Shown: positions 1 to 9,585, counted from the stretch's first letter. The stretch: DNA of 64,000 bases from Gaetbulibacter saemankumensis DSM 17032 (GCF_000425645.1 NZ_AUDV01000005.1:62001-126000); one strand, 5' to 3'. Numbers and translations: made by a program. Notes: generated by a model from the sequence alone, not told the origin.

Positions 1-503
1 TTAATTCTAAGGGACCTGTGTTTTTTAAGCAAAATAGGGTTGGATTACACAATAAGGATTTTAAAATTTACAAGTTCAGGACCATGAAGCTTAATTCTGA
101 ATTTGACGGCTTATTAACTATCGGAAATAAGGATTCGCGAATCACTAAAGTTGGTTTGTTTTTAAGACGCTACAAGATTGATGAACTCCCGCAACTTTAT
201 AATATCTTAAAAGGAGATATGAGTTTTGTTGGGCCAAGAGCAGAGTTACGACATTTTGTAAACTACTATAACGAAGATGATTTAAATATTTTTAGCGTCA
301 GACCAGGTTTAACTGGTTTAGCATCCTTAAACTTCCGAAATGAAGTTGAATTGTTAAAGAATCAAAAAGCTCCCGAAATTTACTATATAAAAAACATAAT
401 ACCTGCTAAGCTGAAATTTAACAAGGTTTATTTAAAAAAGAGTAGCTTTCTATTCGATCTAAAAATATTATGGCGAACTATTTTCATCGTAATATTTAAT
501 TAA
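1..503 (+). CDS. Bacterial sugar transferase (phosphoglycosyl transferase), 5' truncated by window
   Basis: Membrane enzyme that transfers a sugar phosphate from a UDP-sugar to undecaprenyl phosphate, starting a surface polysaccharide or glycan repeat. The frame is open to the left edge, where it reads NSKGPVFFKQNRVG, the usual entry to the PF02397 catalytic domain, so the true start lies outside and the first in-window GTG is not the start. KIDELPQL contains the Asp-Glu catalytic dyad of the family and is followed by KGDMSFVGPR and VRPGLTGLA, all characteristic. The hydrophobic C-terminus (FDLKILWRTIFIVIF) suggests membrane association. It precedes a CapD-type dehydratase on the same strand, placing it in a polysaccharide locus. 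Whether it is PglC-like or WcaJ-like cannot be decided without the N-terminus. Confidence 0.9.
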   Translation, partial: NSKGPVFFKQNRVGLHNKDFKIYKFRTMKLNSEFDGLLTIGNKDSRITKVGLFLRRYKIDELPQLYNILKGDMSFVGPRAELRHFVNYYNEDDLNIFSVRPGLTGLASLNFRNEVELLKNQKAPEIYYIKNIIPAKLKFNKVYLKKSSFLFDLKILWRTIFIVIFN

Positions 504-590
504 CACTATGTCTAGTTTAATGTATTACTGAATTTGCTCTTCAAATTAATTTAGTATACTTTAGAAATTCTATTAAACTTAAAAACTTAA

Positions 591-1646
591 ATGCCCGTAA
601 TTTTAAGTCATCAATTGGAAAAGCTAATGACACCATCCAAACAGGATGATGCATACACATTTGATTCAGAATTCGAGAAAGAGACAATCCTAATCACAGG
701 GGCTGCTGGTTCACTAGGTTCCGAATTAGTCAAAAGAATTTCTAGGTTAAAATTCTTTAAGCTCGTTCTTATAGATATTGCTGAAAACGCACTTTTTCAA
801 TTAAATAAGGAATTACGTTTAGATAGCAACATTAATATCATAGTAGAATGTTTAGATATTACTAAAAGAGGTGATTTAACTGAATTATTTAAAAAGTATA
901 CTCCGACATTAATTTTTCACACTGCTGCGCATAAACATGTACCAGAAATGGAAAGCAAAGTTTATGAGGCCATTACATTAAATATCGGGTCGACTGTTTG
1001 TTTATCTGAATTAGCAATTAAATATAAATGCAGAAAATTTATTTTCATTTCTACCGATAAGGCTGTAGATCCGATTAGTGTAATGGGAATGACTAAAGCA
1101 ATATCTGAAAATTATCTAATGGAATTAAATAACAACCATAATATTTCTTTTGTTTCCGCTCGTTTTGGCAATATTCTTGGCTCAAATGGTTCTGCATTAC
1201 CTATCTTTTTAGAGCAAATAAAACAAAACAAACCTATAACCATAACGAGTACTGAAGCTACACGTTATTTTATAAGCAAGAAAAAAGCAGGTAATCTTAT
1301 TTTAAAAATTGCAACTTTCAATAAATCTCAGGGCAATCTATTTACTTTCGAAATGGGTACTCCAATAAAAATAGTTGAATTGGCAAGCTACATCATGAAA
1401 GAACATGACTACAGAAAAAAGGTTGATATTGTAGGTTTACGAACCGGAGAAAAACTTCATGAAAAAATAGTCTCTAAAAATGAAGATGTAACAGCGACTC
1501 GTTTTCCTGAAATTCTAAAAATAACAAAAAAGAACTCTAGAGTACCAAAAAAGAAAAACCTGCAAGATATTCTAAATATACCTGCAGGTTTTAATAATGA
1601 TAATTTAAAAATTATTTTAAAAAATTATATTGAAGGATTATTATGA
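591..1646 (+). CDS. CapD/FlaA1-type UDP-GlcNAc 4,6-dehydratase (short form)
   Basis: SDR enzyme expected to convert UDP-GlcNAc to the 4-keto-6-deoxy sugar, the first step to bacillosamine, QuiNAc or FucNAc-type residues. The 351-residue protein has a Rossmann motif near residue 37 (TGAAGSLGSE), THAAAHKHVP-like substrate-loop sequence (FHTAAHKHVPEME), and STDKA followed by VMGMTK. The usual SDR Tyr of YxxxK is Met here, as in the WbpM/CapD branch that uses an S-M-K triad. It lacks the N-terminal membrane domain of long WbpM/PglF proteins, so it is probably cytosolic. It lies 87 nt after the sugar transferase. An internal Met at residue 13 is a possible alternative start. The last six bases overlap the convergent proline dehydrogenase gene. 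Confidence 0.88.
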   Translation: MPVILSHQLEKLMTPSKQDDAYTFDSEFEKETILITGAAGSLGSELVKRISRLKFFKLVLIDIAENALFQLNKELRLDSNINIIVECLDITKRGDLTELFKKYTPTLIFHTAAHKHVPEMESKVYEAITLNIGSTVCLSELAIKYKCRKFIFISTDKAVDPISVMGMTKAISENYLMELNNNHNISFVSARFGNILGSNGSALPIFLEQIKQNKPITITSTEATRYFISKKKAGNLILKIATFNKSQGNLFTFEMGTPIKIVELASYIMKEHDYRKKVDIVGLRTGEKLHEKIVSKNEDVTATRFPEILKITKKNSRVPKKKNLQDILNIPAGFNNDNLKIILKNYIEGLL

Positions 1647-2813
1647 TTTTCTGCGTTTTTTCTCGCGCTCTATTAACATTAATTCACGTCCTGTTTGTCC
1701 TGCAACCGAAGTATTCTCTTCTGCTCTACGAATCAAATAAGGCATCACGTCTTTTACAGGTCCAAATGGCATATATTTAGCAACGTTGTATCCTTCGGCA
1801 GCTAAATTGTAACTGATGTTATCACTCATTCCGTAAAGTTGTCCAAACCAAATCCTCGAATCGTTTTTGGCAATACCCTTACTTTCCATCAAATCCATTA
1901 ACAAATATGAACTTTCTTCATTATGTGTTCCGTTGAAAATAGAAATTGTATCGATATGATCAGCTGCGTAGCGTAATCCTTCATTAAAATTTTCATCTGT
2001 CGCAGCTTTATTTGGGCAAATTGGAGATGTATATCCTCGTTTTTCAGCACGCTCATTCTCCTTTTCCATATAGGCTCCTCGAACAAATTTATAACCTAAA
2101 AAGTAGCCTTCATTTTTAGCTTTTTCATGTTCCTTTTTCATAAAAGCAAGACGATCATGACGATACATCTGTAAAGTATTAAAAACAACTGCTTTTTGGG
2201 TGTTGTACTTCTGCATCATTTTAGTTACTAAAGCATCCGCGGCATCCTGCATCCAGCTTTCTTCTGCATCAATTAGGACTTCTATATTGTTATCCTGTGC
2301 TCGTTTGCAAACAGCATCAAAACGTGCCTCTACTCGACTCCATTCACTCCGTTCTTCACTTGTCAGAGCCTCACCTTTTCCAACCTTTTCATAAAGACTT
2401 AGTCTTCCAAACCCCGTAGGTTTAAAAACGGCGATAGGCATAGCCTTGATTTCTTTTGAAAAGTTCATAATTCTTAAAATGATATCTTTAGCAGAATCAA
2501 ATTCTTGTTCATTTTCCTTTCCTTCAACAGAATAATCTAATACCGAACTCACTCCCTTTTGATACATTTTATCAATTACTGGTAAGCAGTCTTTTTCATT
2601 TACCCCTCCGCAAAAATGGTCGAACACAGTTGCTCGTATTAAACCTTCAATGGGTAATTTAGCTTTTAATGCGAAATTTGTTGCGGCAGTACCAATTTTC
2701 ACCAATGGCTCAATTGATATCATCTTAAATAAGAAATAAGCACGCTCTAGTTCTGAGTCGCTTTTTAACGCAAAAGCAATCTCTGTATTGTCAAATAGTT
2801 TTTTGGCACTCAT
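1641..2813 (-). CDS. Proline dehydrogenase
   Basis: FAD enzyme that oxidises L-proline to pyrroline-5-carboxylate, feeding electrons to the quinone pool. The 390-residue protein is the stand-alone PRODH barrel with no aldehyde dehydrogenase domain. Recognisable parts are LIDAEESWMQ, VFNTLQMYRHDRL, KFVRGAYMEKE (substrate/FAD site) and, near the C-terminus, YMPFGPVKDVMPYLIRRAEENTS, where the Arg-Arg pair binds proline carboxylate in the family. It begins with an Ala-rich helical N-terminus typical of the Bacteroidota and mitochondrial-like forms. It is divergent from aroB (97 nt) and converges on the dehydratase gene with a 6-nt overlap. It has no functional link to the flanking polysaccharide genes. 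Confidence 0.95.
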   Translation of the reverse strand: MSAKKLFDNTEIAFALKSDSELERAYFLFKMISIEPLVKIGTAATNFALKAKLPIEGLIRATVFDHFCGGVNEKDCLPVIDKMYQKGVSSVLDYSVEGKENEQEFDSAKDIILRIMNFSKEIKAMPIAVFKPTGFGRLSLYEKVGKGEALTSEERSEWSRVEARFDAVCKRAQDNNIEVLIDAEESWMQDAADALVTKMMQKYNTQKAVVFNTLQMYRHDRLAFMKKEHEKAKNEGYFLGYKFVRGAYMEKENERAEKRGYTSPICPNKAATDENFNEGLRYAADHIDTISIFNGTHNEESSYLLMDLMESKGIAKNDSRIWFGQLYGMSDNISYNLAAEGYNVAKYMPFGPVKDVMPYLIRRAEENTSVAGQTGRELMLIEREKKRRKS

Positions 2814-2910
2814 TAATTGAGAAAATTATTGAATATAAGCGTGGCGAAGTTATCATTTTTTCCCAAATTCTTCTTAATTTCACGCACTTAAAAAAAAGTT
2901 AATTTATTTC

Positions 2911-3978
2911 ATGGATTCCATTACTACAGGAAATTGTACTATTCATTTTAATGAAGACTGCTACGTATCTTTAAATCAACATGTTAAAGAAAATAATTTT
3001 TCAAAAATATTCATTTTAGTTGATGAAAATACTCACCAAAATTGCTTACCTATTTTTCTGGAAAAATTGGACACCAATATTAGTATTGAAATTATTGAGA
3101 TCGAATCTGGAGAAATAAACAAGACTATTGAAACATGTACGGGAGTTTGGAACGCCCTCTCTGAATTAGATGCTGACAGAAAAAGTTTACTTATTAATAT
3201 AGGTGGTGGTGTTATTACCGATTTAGGAGGATTTGTTGCTTGTACTTTTAAACGCGGCATGGCATATGTAAATGTGCCAACTACCCTGTTATCTATGGTA
3301 GATGCTTCTGTTGGAGGGAAGACCGGTGTAGATCTAGGGCATTTAAAAAACCAAATAGGCGTTATTAGTAATCCTGATTTGGTATTAATCGATACGTTTT
3401 ACTTAAATACAGTGCCTCAAAATCAAATGCGTTCAGGTTTAGCAGAAATGTTAAAACATGGCTTAATAAGCGATATAGCATATTGGAACAAATTTCAAGA
3501 TTTATCAAAATTAAAACTTGACGATTTAGATCAATTAATCTACGAATCTGTTCTAATAAAGAAGCATGTTGTTGAAGTAGATCCGTTTGAAAATGGTTTA
3601 AGAAAAACCTTGAATTACGGACATACCTTAGGTCATGCTATAGAATCTTATTATTTAAGCAATCCTAATAGAACTACCCTACTTCATGGTGAAGCAATTG
3701 TAATTGGTATGATTTTAGCTTCGTATTTATCGTCAAAACTAGCAGGCTTTCCAATGGAAACCACCAACGAGATAAAGAAGCTATTCTTGAACTATTACGA
3801 TAAAATCATCATTCCAAAAGAAGATTACACACCTATTATCGACTTATTAAAATATGATAAAAAGAATAATCATGGTAATATTAATTTCGTACTCTTAGAA
3901 GCTATTGGAAAACCAAAAATAGATTGTTTAGTTGAAGATGACTTAATCATAGAGTCCTTTGATTATTATAATGCTTAA
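2911..3978 (+). CDS. aroB: 3-dehydroquinate synthase
   Basis: Second step of the shikimate pathway: converts DAHP to 3-dehydroquinate using NAD+ and a divalent metal. The 355 residues match the family's normal length. Visible motifs are IGGGVITDLGGFVACTFKRG (NAD-binding loop), PTTLLSMVDASVGGKTGVD, GLAEMLKHG (metal-ligand Glu), NYGHTLGHAIES (metal-ligand His) and LLHGEAIVIGM (metal-ligand His). All catalytic segments are present, so the gene looks intact. It is divergent from proline dehydrogenase and convergent with the DegT aminotransferase. Confidence 0.97.
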   Translation: MDSITTGNCTIHFNEDCYVSLNQHVKENNFSKIFILVDENTHQNCLPIFLEKLDTNISIEIIEIESGEINKTIETCTGVWNALSELDADRKSLLINIGGGVITDLGGFVACTFKRGMAYVNVPTTLLSMVDASVGGKTGVDLGHLKNQIGVISNPDLVLIDTFYLNTVPQNQMRSGLAEMLKHGLISDIAYWNKFQDLSKLKLDDLDQLIYESVLIKKHVVEVDPFENGLRKTLNYGHTLGHAIESYYLSNPNRTTLLHGEAIVIGMILASYLSSKLAGFPMETTNEIKKLFLNYYDKIIIPKEDYTPIIDLLKYDKKNNHGNINFVLLEAIGKPKIDCLVEDDLIIESFDYYNA

Positions 3979-3992
3979 GTCGCAGTACTTTA

Positions 3993-5126
3993 TTATTTGT
4001 TTTCTAAAACTTTCGAAATAGTCGAAACAATTCTGATTAATTCTGCTTGATTTAAATTAGAGCCGCTTGGCAAACATAAGCCTGTATCAAAAAGGTTTTC
4101 TGATACATTATTAGTGAATCTTAGGCAATCTTTAAAAACAGGTTGCAAATGTAAGGGTTTCCAAAGAGGCTTAGATTCTATGTTCTCTTGCTCTAATTCT
4201 AATCGTATTTGTTCTCTTAATTCGAACGACGTAGTAATTAAGCATGATAACCATCGATTGCTAAACATGTTTTCAGGTTCATGCAGAAAAGAAATATCAT
4301 CATATTGAGACAAATACTTTTTATAAAACTCAAAATTAGACCGTCTGGCTATTATTCTATTATTTAAAACTTCCATCTGTCCAACGCCTATTCCCGCTAA
4401 CACATTACTCAATAAATAATTGTATCCTGTGTTATTATGTTCATAATGAACGGTGTTTTCTTTAGCCTGAGAAGCTAAATAAATCGATTTCGATTTTAAT
4501 TCAGTCGATTTTGTAATCAATGCTCCACCACCAGAGGTCGTTATTATTTTGTTTCCATTGAAAGAAAAAGCACTAAAATCTCCAAATACACCACAATATT
4601 TACCGTTGTATTTCGAACCAAGCGCTTCGGCACTATCTTCAATAATAGGAATATCGTATTTTTTAGCAATATCATGAATTACATTAACCTTATAAGGCAT
4701 GCCATATAGATGCACGGCAATAATAGCTTTTGGTTTTTTATACCTACTAATGCGGTCTAATATTGCTGTTTCAAGTAATTCGGGGCAAATATTCCAAGTA
4801 TCCAATTCGCTATCTACAAATACAGGTTTCGCTCCCTGATAAATAATAGGATTAGCTGTTGCAACAAAGGTAAAACTTTGACAAATCACTTCATCCCCTT
4901 CTTTTACATCAAGTAGCTGAAGTGCTAAATGGATAGCTGCAGTACCAGAATTCAAGGCTGTAGCATGAACTGGTTCATTTAAATATTTCGAGATTTTATT
5001 TTCAAACAACTCTATATTTGGACCTATTGGTGCGATCCAATTTGACTCGAAAGCCTTTTTAATATATTCGATTTCAAAATCACCTAGATGTGGTGGTGAT
5101 AAATATATTTTAGACGCTGTTTCCAT
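3993..5126 (-). CDS. DegT/DnrJ/EryC1/StrS-family sugar aminotransferase
   Basis: PLP enzyme expected to aminate a 4-keto (or 3-keto) nucleotide sugar. In the 377-residue protein, SGTAAIHLAL binds the PLP phosphate, IIEDSAEALG carries the PLP-ring Asp near residue 164, and SFNGNKIITTSGGGALI carries the Schiff-base Lys near residue 193. These are hallmarks of the DegT family, and the spacing is like PglE/PseC-type enzymes. The plausible substrate is the 4-keto sugar made by the CapD-type dehydratase 2.3 kb away, which would give a bacillosamine or QuiNAc4N-type residue; that link is inference. It is transcribed divergently from the wbpP-like epimerase. Confidence 0.9.
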   Translation of the reverse strand: METASKIYLSPPHLGDFEIEYIKKAFESNWIAPIGPNIELFENKISKYLNEPVHATALNSGTAAIHLALQLLDVKEGDEVICQSFTFVATANPIIYQGAKPVFVDSELDTWNICPELLETAILDRISRYKKPKAIIAVHLYGMPYKVNVIHDIAKKYDIPIIEDSAEALGSKYNGKYCGVFGDFSAFSFNGNKIITTSGGGALITKSTELKSKSIYLASQAKENTVHYEHNNTGYNYLLSNVLAGIGVGQMEVLNNRIIARRSNFEFYKKYLSQYDDISFLHEPENMFSNRWLSCLITTSFELREQIRLELEQENIESKPLWKPLHLQPVFKDCLRFTNNVSENLFDTGLCLPSGSNLNQAELIRIVSTISKVLENK

Positions 5127-5293
5127 TTTAGCTTTTAATTCACCCTATAAACATAATCAATTAATTGAATTAACCTATCCTGATTTCAATTTTTGACTGT
5201 ATTTTGCAGTAGAAAAAATATCTTTCCAAAAAAGACAGTTAAACTATTAGAATTTACAATATTTGTTATCAGAAACGAAATGAACTAAGGAAT

Positions 5294-6286
5294 ATGAATC
5301 TGTATGAAAAATTAAAAAATAAGACGGTTTTGGTCACAGGTGGTGCTGGTTTTATTGGCTCCAATTTGTGTGAGCACCTGTTATCTATAAATACACATGT
5401 TATATGCTTAGATAATTTTTCTACCGGAAAACATGAAAATATTGCGCCTTTTTTGCAGCATGAAAATTTCAAATTGATTGAAGGTGATATAAGAAATTTG
5501 CATGATTGCATGATTGCCTGTAAGCATGTCGATTATATTCTTCATCAGGCTGCCTTAGGATCCGTGCCGAGATCTATCAACGATCCCATTACAACAAACA
5601 ATGTCAATGTATCAGGTTTTTTAAATATGTTGGTGGCCGCAAGAGATAATGCCGTAAGTCGATTTGTTTATGCGGCTAGTTCTTCAACTTATGGCGACCA
5701 TGAAGCCTTACCAAAAAAAGAAGATATTATTGGAAAACCTCTGTCTCCATATGCAATTACCAAATATGTAAACGAATTATATGCTGACATCTTTAAAAAG
5801 ACTTACAATTTAGATACAATCGGACTGCGCTATTTTAATGTATTTGGTAAAAATCAAGATCCTAATGGCGCATATGCGGCAGTTATACCAAAATTCATAC
5901 AGCAGTATATAAACTACGAATCACCTGTAATTAATGGAGACGGTAGTTATTCAAGAGATTTTACTTATATAGAAAATGTGATTCAAATGAATATTAATGC
6001 GCTTATTACTGAGGATCCAGAAGCATTAAATACTGTTTACAATGTGGCTTGTGGTGAACGAACTACACTTTTAAAATTAGCCACCTCTATCAAATCTTAT
6101 TTAACTGAATTTGATGGTAAGATTAATGACATTGATATAAAATTTAGAGATAATAGAGTTGGTGACATCCCTCATTCCTTAGCCTCTATTCAAAAAGCAA
6201 AAACCTTATTAAATTACAAACCGACACACGACTTTAATAAAGGATTAAAAGAAGCTATTTGTTGGTATTGGAACAATTTAAAATAA
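5294..6286 (+). CDS. wbpP: UDP-GlcNAc 4-epimerase, WbpP/TviC type
   Basis: SDR epimerase interconverting UDP-GlcNAc and UDP-GalNAc (or the uronic acids). It has the N-terminal motif VTGGAGFIGSNLCEHLL, then HQAALGSVPRSINDP, AASSSTYGDH (Ser/Thr of the active site), YAITKYVNELYA (YxxxK) and RYFNVFGKNQDPNGAYAAV. These last segments closely resemble Pseudomonas WbpP and Salmonella TviC as I remember them. The length of 330 is slightly shorter than WbpP. Only 12 nt separate it from the next gene, a WbpO/TviB-type dehydrogenase, so the two form an operon for UDP-N-acetylgalactosaminuronic acid. Confidence 0.9.
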   Translation: MNLYEKLKNKTVLVTGGAGFIGSNLCEHLLSINTHVICLDNFSTGKHENIAPFLQHENFKLIEGDIRNLHDCMIACKHVDYILHQAALGSVPRSINDPITTNNVNVSGFLNMLVAARDNAVSRFVYAASSSTYGDHEALPKKEDIIGKPLSPYAITKYVNELYADIFKKTYNLDTIGLRYFNVFGKNQDPNGAYAAVIPKFIQQYINYESPVINGDGSYSRDFTYIENVIQMNINALITEDPEALNTVYNVACGERTTLLKLATSIKSYLTEFDGKINDIDIKFRDNRVGDIPHSLASIQKAKTLLNYKPTHDFNKGLKEAICWYWNNLK

Positions 6287-6298
6287 AGATTATTTGGT

Positions 6299-7579
6299 AT
6301 GAATGATATAAAAATCGCAATTATAGGTTTAGGCTACGTAGGTTTACCATTAGCAAGATTATTTGCTACAAAATATTGCGTAACAGGGTTTGATATTAAA
6401 TTAGATCGAATCAAAGAATTACAATCTGGTTTTGACAGTACTTTAGAAATAGAAAACGATAAACTTAAATCTGTACTTAAGTCTAGCAATACCCCTGAAA
6501 GAGGTTTGTTTTGCACCTCATACCTTAAGGATATTGCAGATTGTAATTATTATATTATAACAGTTCCTACTCCTGTTGATGAAAATAATCATCCTGATTT
6601 ACGCCCCTTATATAAATCCAGTAAGTTCGTTGGGCAGATATTAAAAAAAGATGATATTGTTATTTATGAATCCACCGTATTTCCTGGTGCAACGGAAGAA
6701 GAATGTGTTCCAATACTGGAAAAAACCAGTGGCTTAAAATATAATAGTGATTTTTTTGTTGGTTATTCTCCAGAACGAATTAATCCAGGCGACAAAATTC
6801 ATACTATTGAGAATATACTAAAAGTTACGGCTGGATCAACACCAGAAATAGGAGAAAAAGTAAACAAACTTTACGCTAGTGTTATTAAGGCTGGAACCCA
6901 TCTAGCTCCAACCATAAAAGTAGCTGAAGCGGCCAAAGTAATTGAAAATTCCCAACGGGATATTAATATTGCATTTGTTAATGAATTGGCGAAAATATTC
7001 AACTTAATGAATATTGACACTCATGCTGTTTTAGAAGCTGCAGGAACCAAATGGAATTTTCTTCCATTTAAACCTGGACTTGTTGGCGGACATTGTATCG
7101 GTGTTGATCCTTACTACCTAGCACAAAAGGCTCAAGAAATTGGTTATCATCCCGAAATTATTCTTGCAGGTAGAAAAGTTAATGATGGTATGGGGCAATA
7201 TGTCGCATCTGAAGTTATTAAACTCATGTCTTTGAAGGATATAAAAATTAAAGGTTCTAAAATTTTAATCTTAGGTATCACTTTTAAAGAAAATTGTCCG
7301 GATGTTAGAAATACAAAAGTTGTAGACTTAATTAAGGAGTTAAAAAGCTATGGGCCAGAAATTTCAATTTATGATCCATGGGCTAATGTCGACGAAGTTT
7401 TAAGGGAATACCAGTTAAATATGACAAACGAATTACCAACAGATTGTTATGACGCTGTTGTACTAACTGTAGCTCATAATGAATTTCTAAACCAAGGATT
7501 GTCAAGTCTGGTTAAATCAAACGGTGTCTTATACGACGTAAAAGGTGTACTTAAAGAAGCTGTAACCAAACGACTTTAG
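6299..7579 (+). CDS. wbpO: UDP-GlcNAc/GalNAc 6-dehydrogenase, WbpO/TviB type
   Basis: NAD-dependent nucleotide-sugar dehydrogenase that oxidises C6 of UDP-HexNAc to the uronic acid. It begins with the Rossmann motif [14 protein letters not shown]. The stretch [14 protein letters not shown] ... STLEI is characteristic of the TviB/WbpO subgroup rather than UDP-glucose dehydrogenase. VPTPVD and [12 protein letters not shown] follow. The catalytic Cys lies in [12 protein letters not shown] (Cys266), and the C-terminal NAD/UDP domain has [19 protein letters not shown]. The 426 residues are full length. Its partner is the epimerase immediately upstream; together they make UDP-GalNAcA, used in Vi antigen and some O-antigens. 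A strong hairpin terminator follows. Confidence 0.92.
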   Translation: MNDIKIAIIGLGYVGLPLARLFATKYCVTGFDIKLDRIKELQSGFDSTLEIENDKLKSVLKSSNTPERGLFCTSYLKDIADCNYYIITVPTPVDENNHPDLRPLYKSSKFVGQILKKDDIVIYESTVFPGATEEECVPILEKTSGLKYNSDFFVGYSPERINPGDKIHTIENILKVTAGSTPEIGEKVNKLYASVIKAGTHLAPTIKVAEAAKVIENSQRDINIAFVNELAKIFNLMNIDTHAVLEAAGTKWNFLPFKPGLVGGHCIGVDPYYLAQKAQEIGYHPEIILAGRKVNDGMGQYVASEVIKLMSLKDIKIKGSKILILGITFKENCPDVRNTKVVDLIKELKSYGPEISIYDPWANVDEVLREYQLNMTNELPTDCYDAVVLTVAHNEFLNQGLSSLVKSNGVLYDVKGVLKEAVTKRL

Positions 7580-7596
7580 TTACTACTTCTCAAATC

Positions 7597-7633
7597 AAAA
7601 AAGCTCAACTTAAAAATTAAGTTGAGCTTTTTT
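7597..7633. terminator. Bidirectional hairpin terminator
   Basis: A perfect 13-bp stem (7601-7613 with 7617-7629) closes a 3-nt AAA loop, flanked by an A-run on the left and a T-run on the right. It can end both wbpO from the left and the Lrp-family gene from the right. Confidence 0.85.
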
Positions 7634-7655
7634 GTAATAATTAGCACCGATCACA

Positions 7656-8135
7656 TTACATATCGTTAAATATAGAATGCATCAATCTTTTCTTGTCATT
7701 AATGCTTTCTTCTAGTGATATCATTGTTTCAGTTCTATATACACCTTCAATATCATCTAAAAGGAAAATAACTTCTTTTGCATGCTCTGTACTTCTAGCT
7801 CTAATTTTGCAGAATATATTAAACTTCCCCGTTGTTATATGCGCAACAGTGACATAAGCAATCTCACTAATACGTTCTAAAACAAATTTTGTTTGAGACG
7901 TGTTGTTTAAATATACCCCTACATAAGCGATAAACGAATAGCCTAACTTTTTGTAATCTAACATTAAAGAAGAGCCTCTAATAATTCCCTGCTCTTCCAT
8001 CTTCTTTACGCGAACGTGAACAGTACCTGCTGATATTAATAATTTTTTTGCAATATCTGTAAACGGAATCCTTGTGTTATCGATTAACATATCAAGAATT
8101 TGGTGATCAATTTCGTCTAATTTTATTTTCCCCAT
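7656..8135 (-). CDS. Lrp/AsnC-family transcriptional regulator
   Basis: DNA-binding regulator that normally senses an amino acid. The 159-residue protein has an N-terminal winged HTH (LDEIDHQILDMLIDNTRIPF ... ISAGTVHVRVKKMEEQGII), then a C-terminal RAM/AsnC ligand domain (SFIAYVGVYLNN ... VAHITTGKFNIFCKIRA). It lies 73 nt downstream of the M14 carboxypeptidase on the same strand, with no hairpin seen in the gap, so cotranscription is plausible. A peptidase releasing amino acids next to an amino-acid sensor is a sensible pairing, but its ligand and targets cannot be read from the sequence. Confidence 0.93.
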   Translation of the reverse strand: MGKIKLDEIDHQILDMLIDNTRIPFTDIAKKLLISAGTVHVRVKKMEEQGIIRGSSLMLDYKKLGYSFIAYVGVYLNNTSQTKFVLERISEIAYVTVAHITTGKFNIFCKIRARSTEHAKEVIFLLDDIEGVYRTETMISLEESINDKKRLMHSIFNDM

Positions 8136-8208
8136 AATTAACTATTCTTAAATATATTCCAAAATTAGTACATTTTTGTTAATATTTACATATAAACACT
8201 ACGTTTTT

Positions 8209-9354
8209 TTACGAAAACAACGATACTTTTTCATTTTCTATAATAACGAAATCGTTTTCGTACCCAATATTCACCACCTCACCTTTATGAGTTTTCACCT
8301 TTAAGCTATTAGCATCTATATTTTTATGAGCATAAAATTGACCTAAATTTCCAATTTTTTCAACCTTTGGAACAAAAACTACCAGATCTCCACTTAAGCG
8401 TTCTTGGTATTGGATGGCAATATCTACGGTTTCATCATTGCCATTCCTAGCATTTTTGATAATAACATCGAAAAATAACTTTTCATTTTCAGGAATGTTA
8501 AAGTAAGCCTTGTAGTTCTCTCCAGTAACATCATTTAATGATATGTAATCAAGAGAAACTATATAAGATAAATAGATGAGCTCTCTTGTAAATTCACGAC
8601 CATAATCATTATTGAAATGCCCGGCTTCAAACAAAATTGTTGGAACATTTTTAGATTGAAACGTATCTCCCACACAATTAATATTAAAAGCATCGTCGTA
8701 AACACCGACCTGATTAGGGATGATTTGCTGTAAGGCAGTGTTCATGACACTAATAATCTCCATGGCTCGCGTTCTATTTTTAGTCACCGTGCAATCTTTA
8801 TCTTGTGCAGGTGCCAAAAACGATACTGTAGCCACCTTATTAGTCTTTCCGGCACTAAATATAGTACGTTGCCCATGCAGATTGTAACAAAAGTGCGGTT
8901 TAAATGTATTAAAGACGTTTTGCAACACGATACTTTCTGGTTGAGTTAAGTTCTGTGCGTCACGATTTAAATCCACTTCATTAGCATTTATACGAGTATA
9001 AGACCTAGCGCCGTCTGGATTTAATATAGGAATGATATACAAACTACACGAGTTTAGTATGTAATTTATATCTCCTGAATTATTGACTAAAGTGTTTAAT
9101 AAGTCAAAAATTGCTTTTGTGGTAGTTGATTCATTACCATGCATTTGCGACCACATTAAAATTCGTTTTTCTCCAGAGCCAATTTTTAATCCATAAATAG
9201 GGTTGTTTAATACTGAATATCCAATGGTTTCAATCTCAACAATTTTATTAAGCTTAGAAAACAATGGTTTAATATGTGAATTAGTGATATATCTGTGTGA
9301 TAAATCTTGTTCTTTATTTGATTGATAAAGCGCCTTAAAATCCTCTAATGTCAT
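8209..9354 (-). CDS. M14-family zinc carboxypeptidase
   Basis: Predicted metallocarboxypeptidase of 381 residues. WSQMHGNESTTTKA supplies the HxxE zinc ligands, PDGARSYTRINANEVDLNRD the substrate Arg region, NLHGQR the third zinc His, and FEAGHFNNDYGREFTRE the catalytic Glu region. No signal peptide or lipobox is visible at the start (MTLEDFKALYQSNK), so it is probably cytoplasmic, acting on imported or recycled peptides. Its promoter faces the XRE regulator across an array of palindromic operators, two of them within 80 nt of this start, so it is a likely XRE target. The Lrp/AsnC gene follows. Confidence 0.88.
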   Translation of the reverse strand: MTLEDFKALYQSNKEQDLSHRYITNSHIKPLFSKLNKIVEIETIGYSVLNNPIYGLKIGSGEKRILMWSQMHGNESTTTKAIFDLLNTLVNNSGDINYILNSCSLYIIPILNPDGARSYTRINANEVDLNRDAQNLTQPESIVLQNVFNTFKPHFCYNLHGQRTIFSAGKTNKVATVSFLAPAQDKDCTVTKNRTRAMEIISVMNTALQQIIPNQVGVYDDAFNINCVGDTFQSKNVPTILFEAGHFNNDYGREFTRELIYLSYIVSLDYISLNDVTGENYKAYFNIPENEKLFFDVIIKNARNGNDETVDIAIQYQERLSGDLVVFVPKVEKIGNLGQFYAHKNIDANSLKVKTHKGEVVNIGYENDFVIIENEKVSLFS

Positions 9355-9390
9355 GATTATAAATTAAGCTTCAAATGTATGAATTTCATA

Positions 9391-9406
9391 TTTTACAATT
9401 GTAAAC
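9391..9406. promoter_or_regulatory. XRE operator candidate O1
   Basis: Contains the perfect 14-bp palindrome TTTACAATTGTAAA (9392-9405). It is nearest to the M14 carboxypeptidase start. The consensus across the array is TTTACA-NN-TGTAAAC. Confidence 0.8.
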
Positions 9407-9414
9407 AATAGGTG

Positions 9415-9430
9415 TTTTACAATTGTAAAC
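9415..9430. promoter_or_regulatory. XRE operator candidate O2
   Basis: Second perfect TTTACAATTGTAAA palindrome (9416-9429), followed by C. Its centre is 24 bp from that of O1. Confidence 0.8.
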
Positions 9431-9450
9431 AGAAATTAGTATCAAATTTA

Positions 9451-9464
9451 TTACATCTGTAAAC
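9451..9464. promoter_or_regulatory. XRE operator candidate O3
   Basis: TTACA-TC-TGTAAAC: arms of 5 bp are perfect inverted repeats around a 2-bp centre. Its centre is 34 bp from O2. Confidence 0.7.
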
Positions 9465-9481
9465 ATAAATTATATACAGTG

Positions 9482-9495
9482 TTTACAGTGTTAAA
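9482..9495. promoter_or_regulatory. XRE operator candidate O4 (degenerate)
   Basis: TTTACA-GT-GTTAAA: one perfect half-site and one degenerate half. It sits within a tandem TACAGTGTT repeat. Its centre is 32 bp from O3. Confidence 0.5.
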
Positions 9496-9585
9496 TATCT
9501 AAAAAAGTACATCAAAATAATTAATATACGATATTACCCCCTAGTATATTAGCTAATATATATTGATGTGATAATTTAAGTATAA

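Noticed and set aside
1898-2394. Open frames antisense to proline dehydrogenase.
   Set aside because: They lack family resemblance and lie inside a strongly coding gene, so they are reading-frame shadows.
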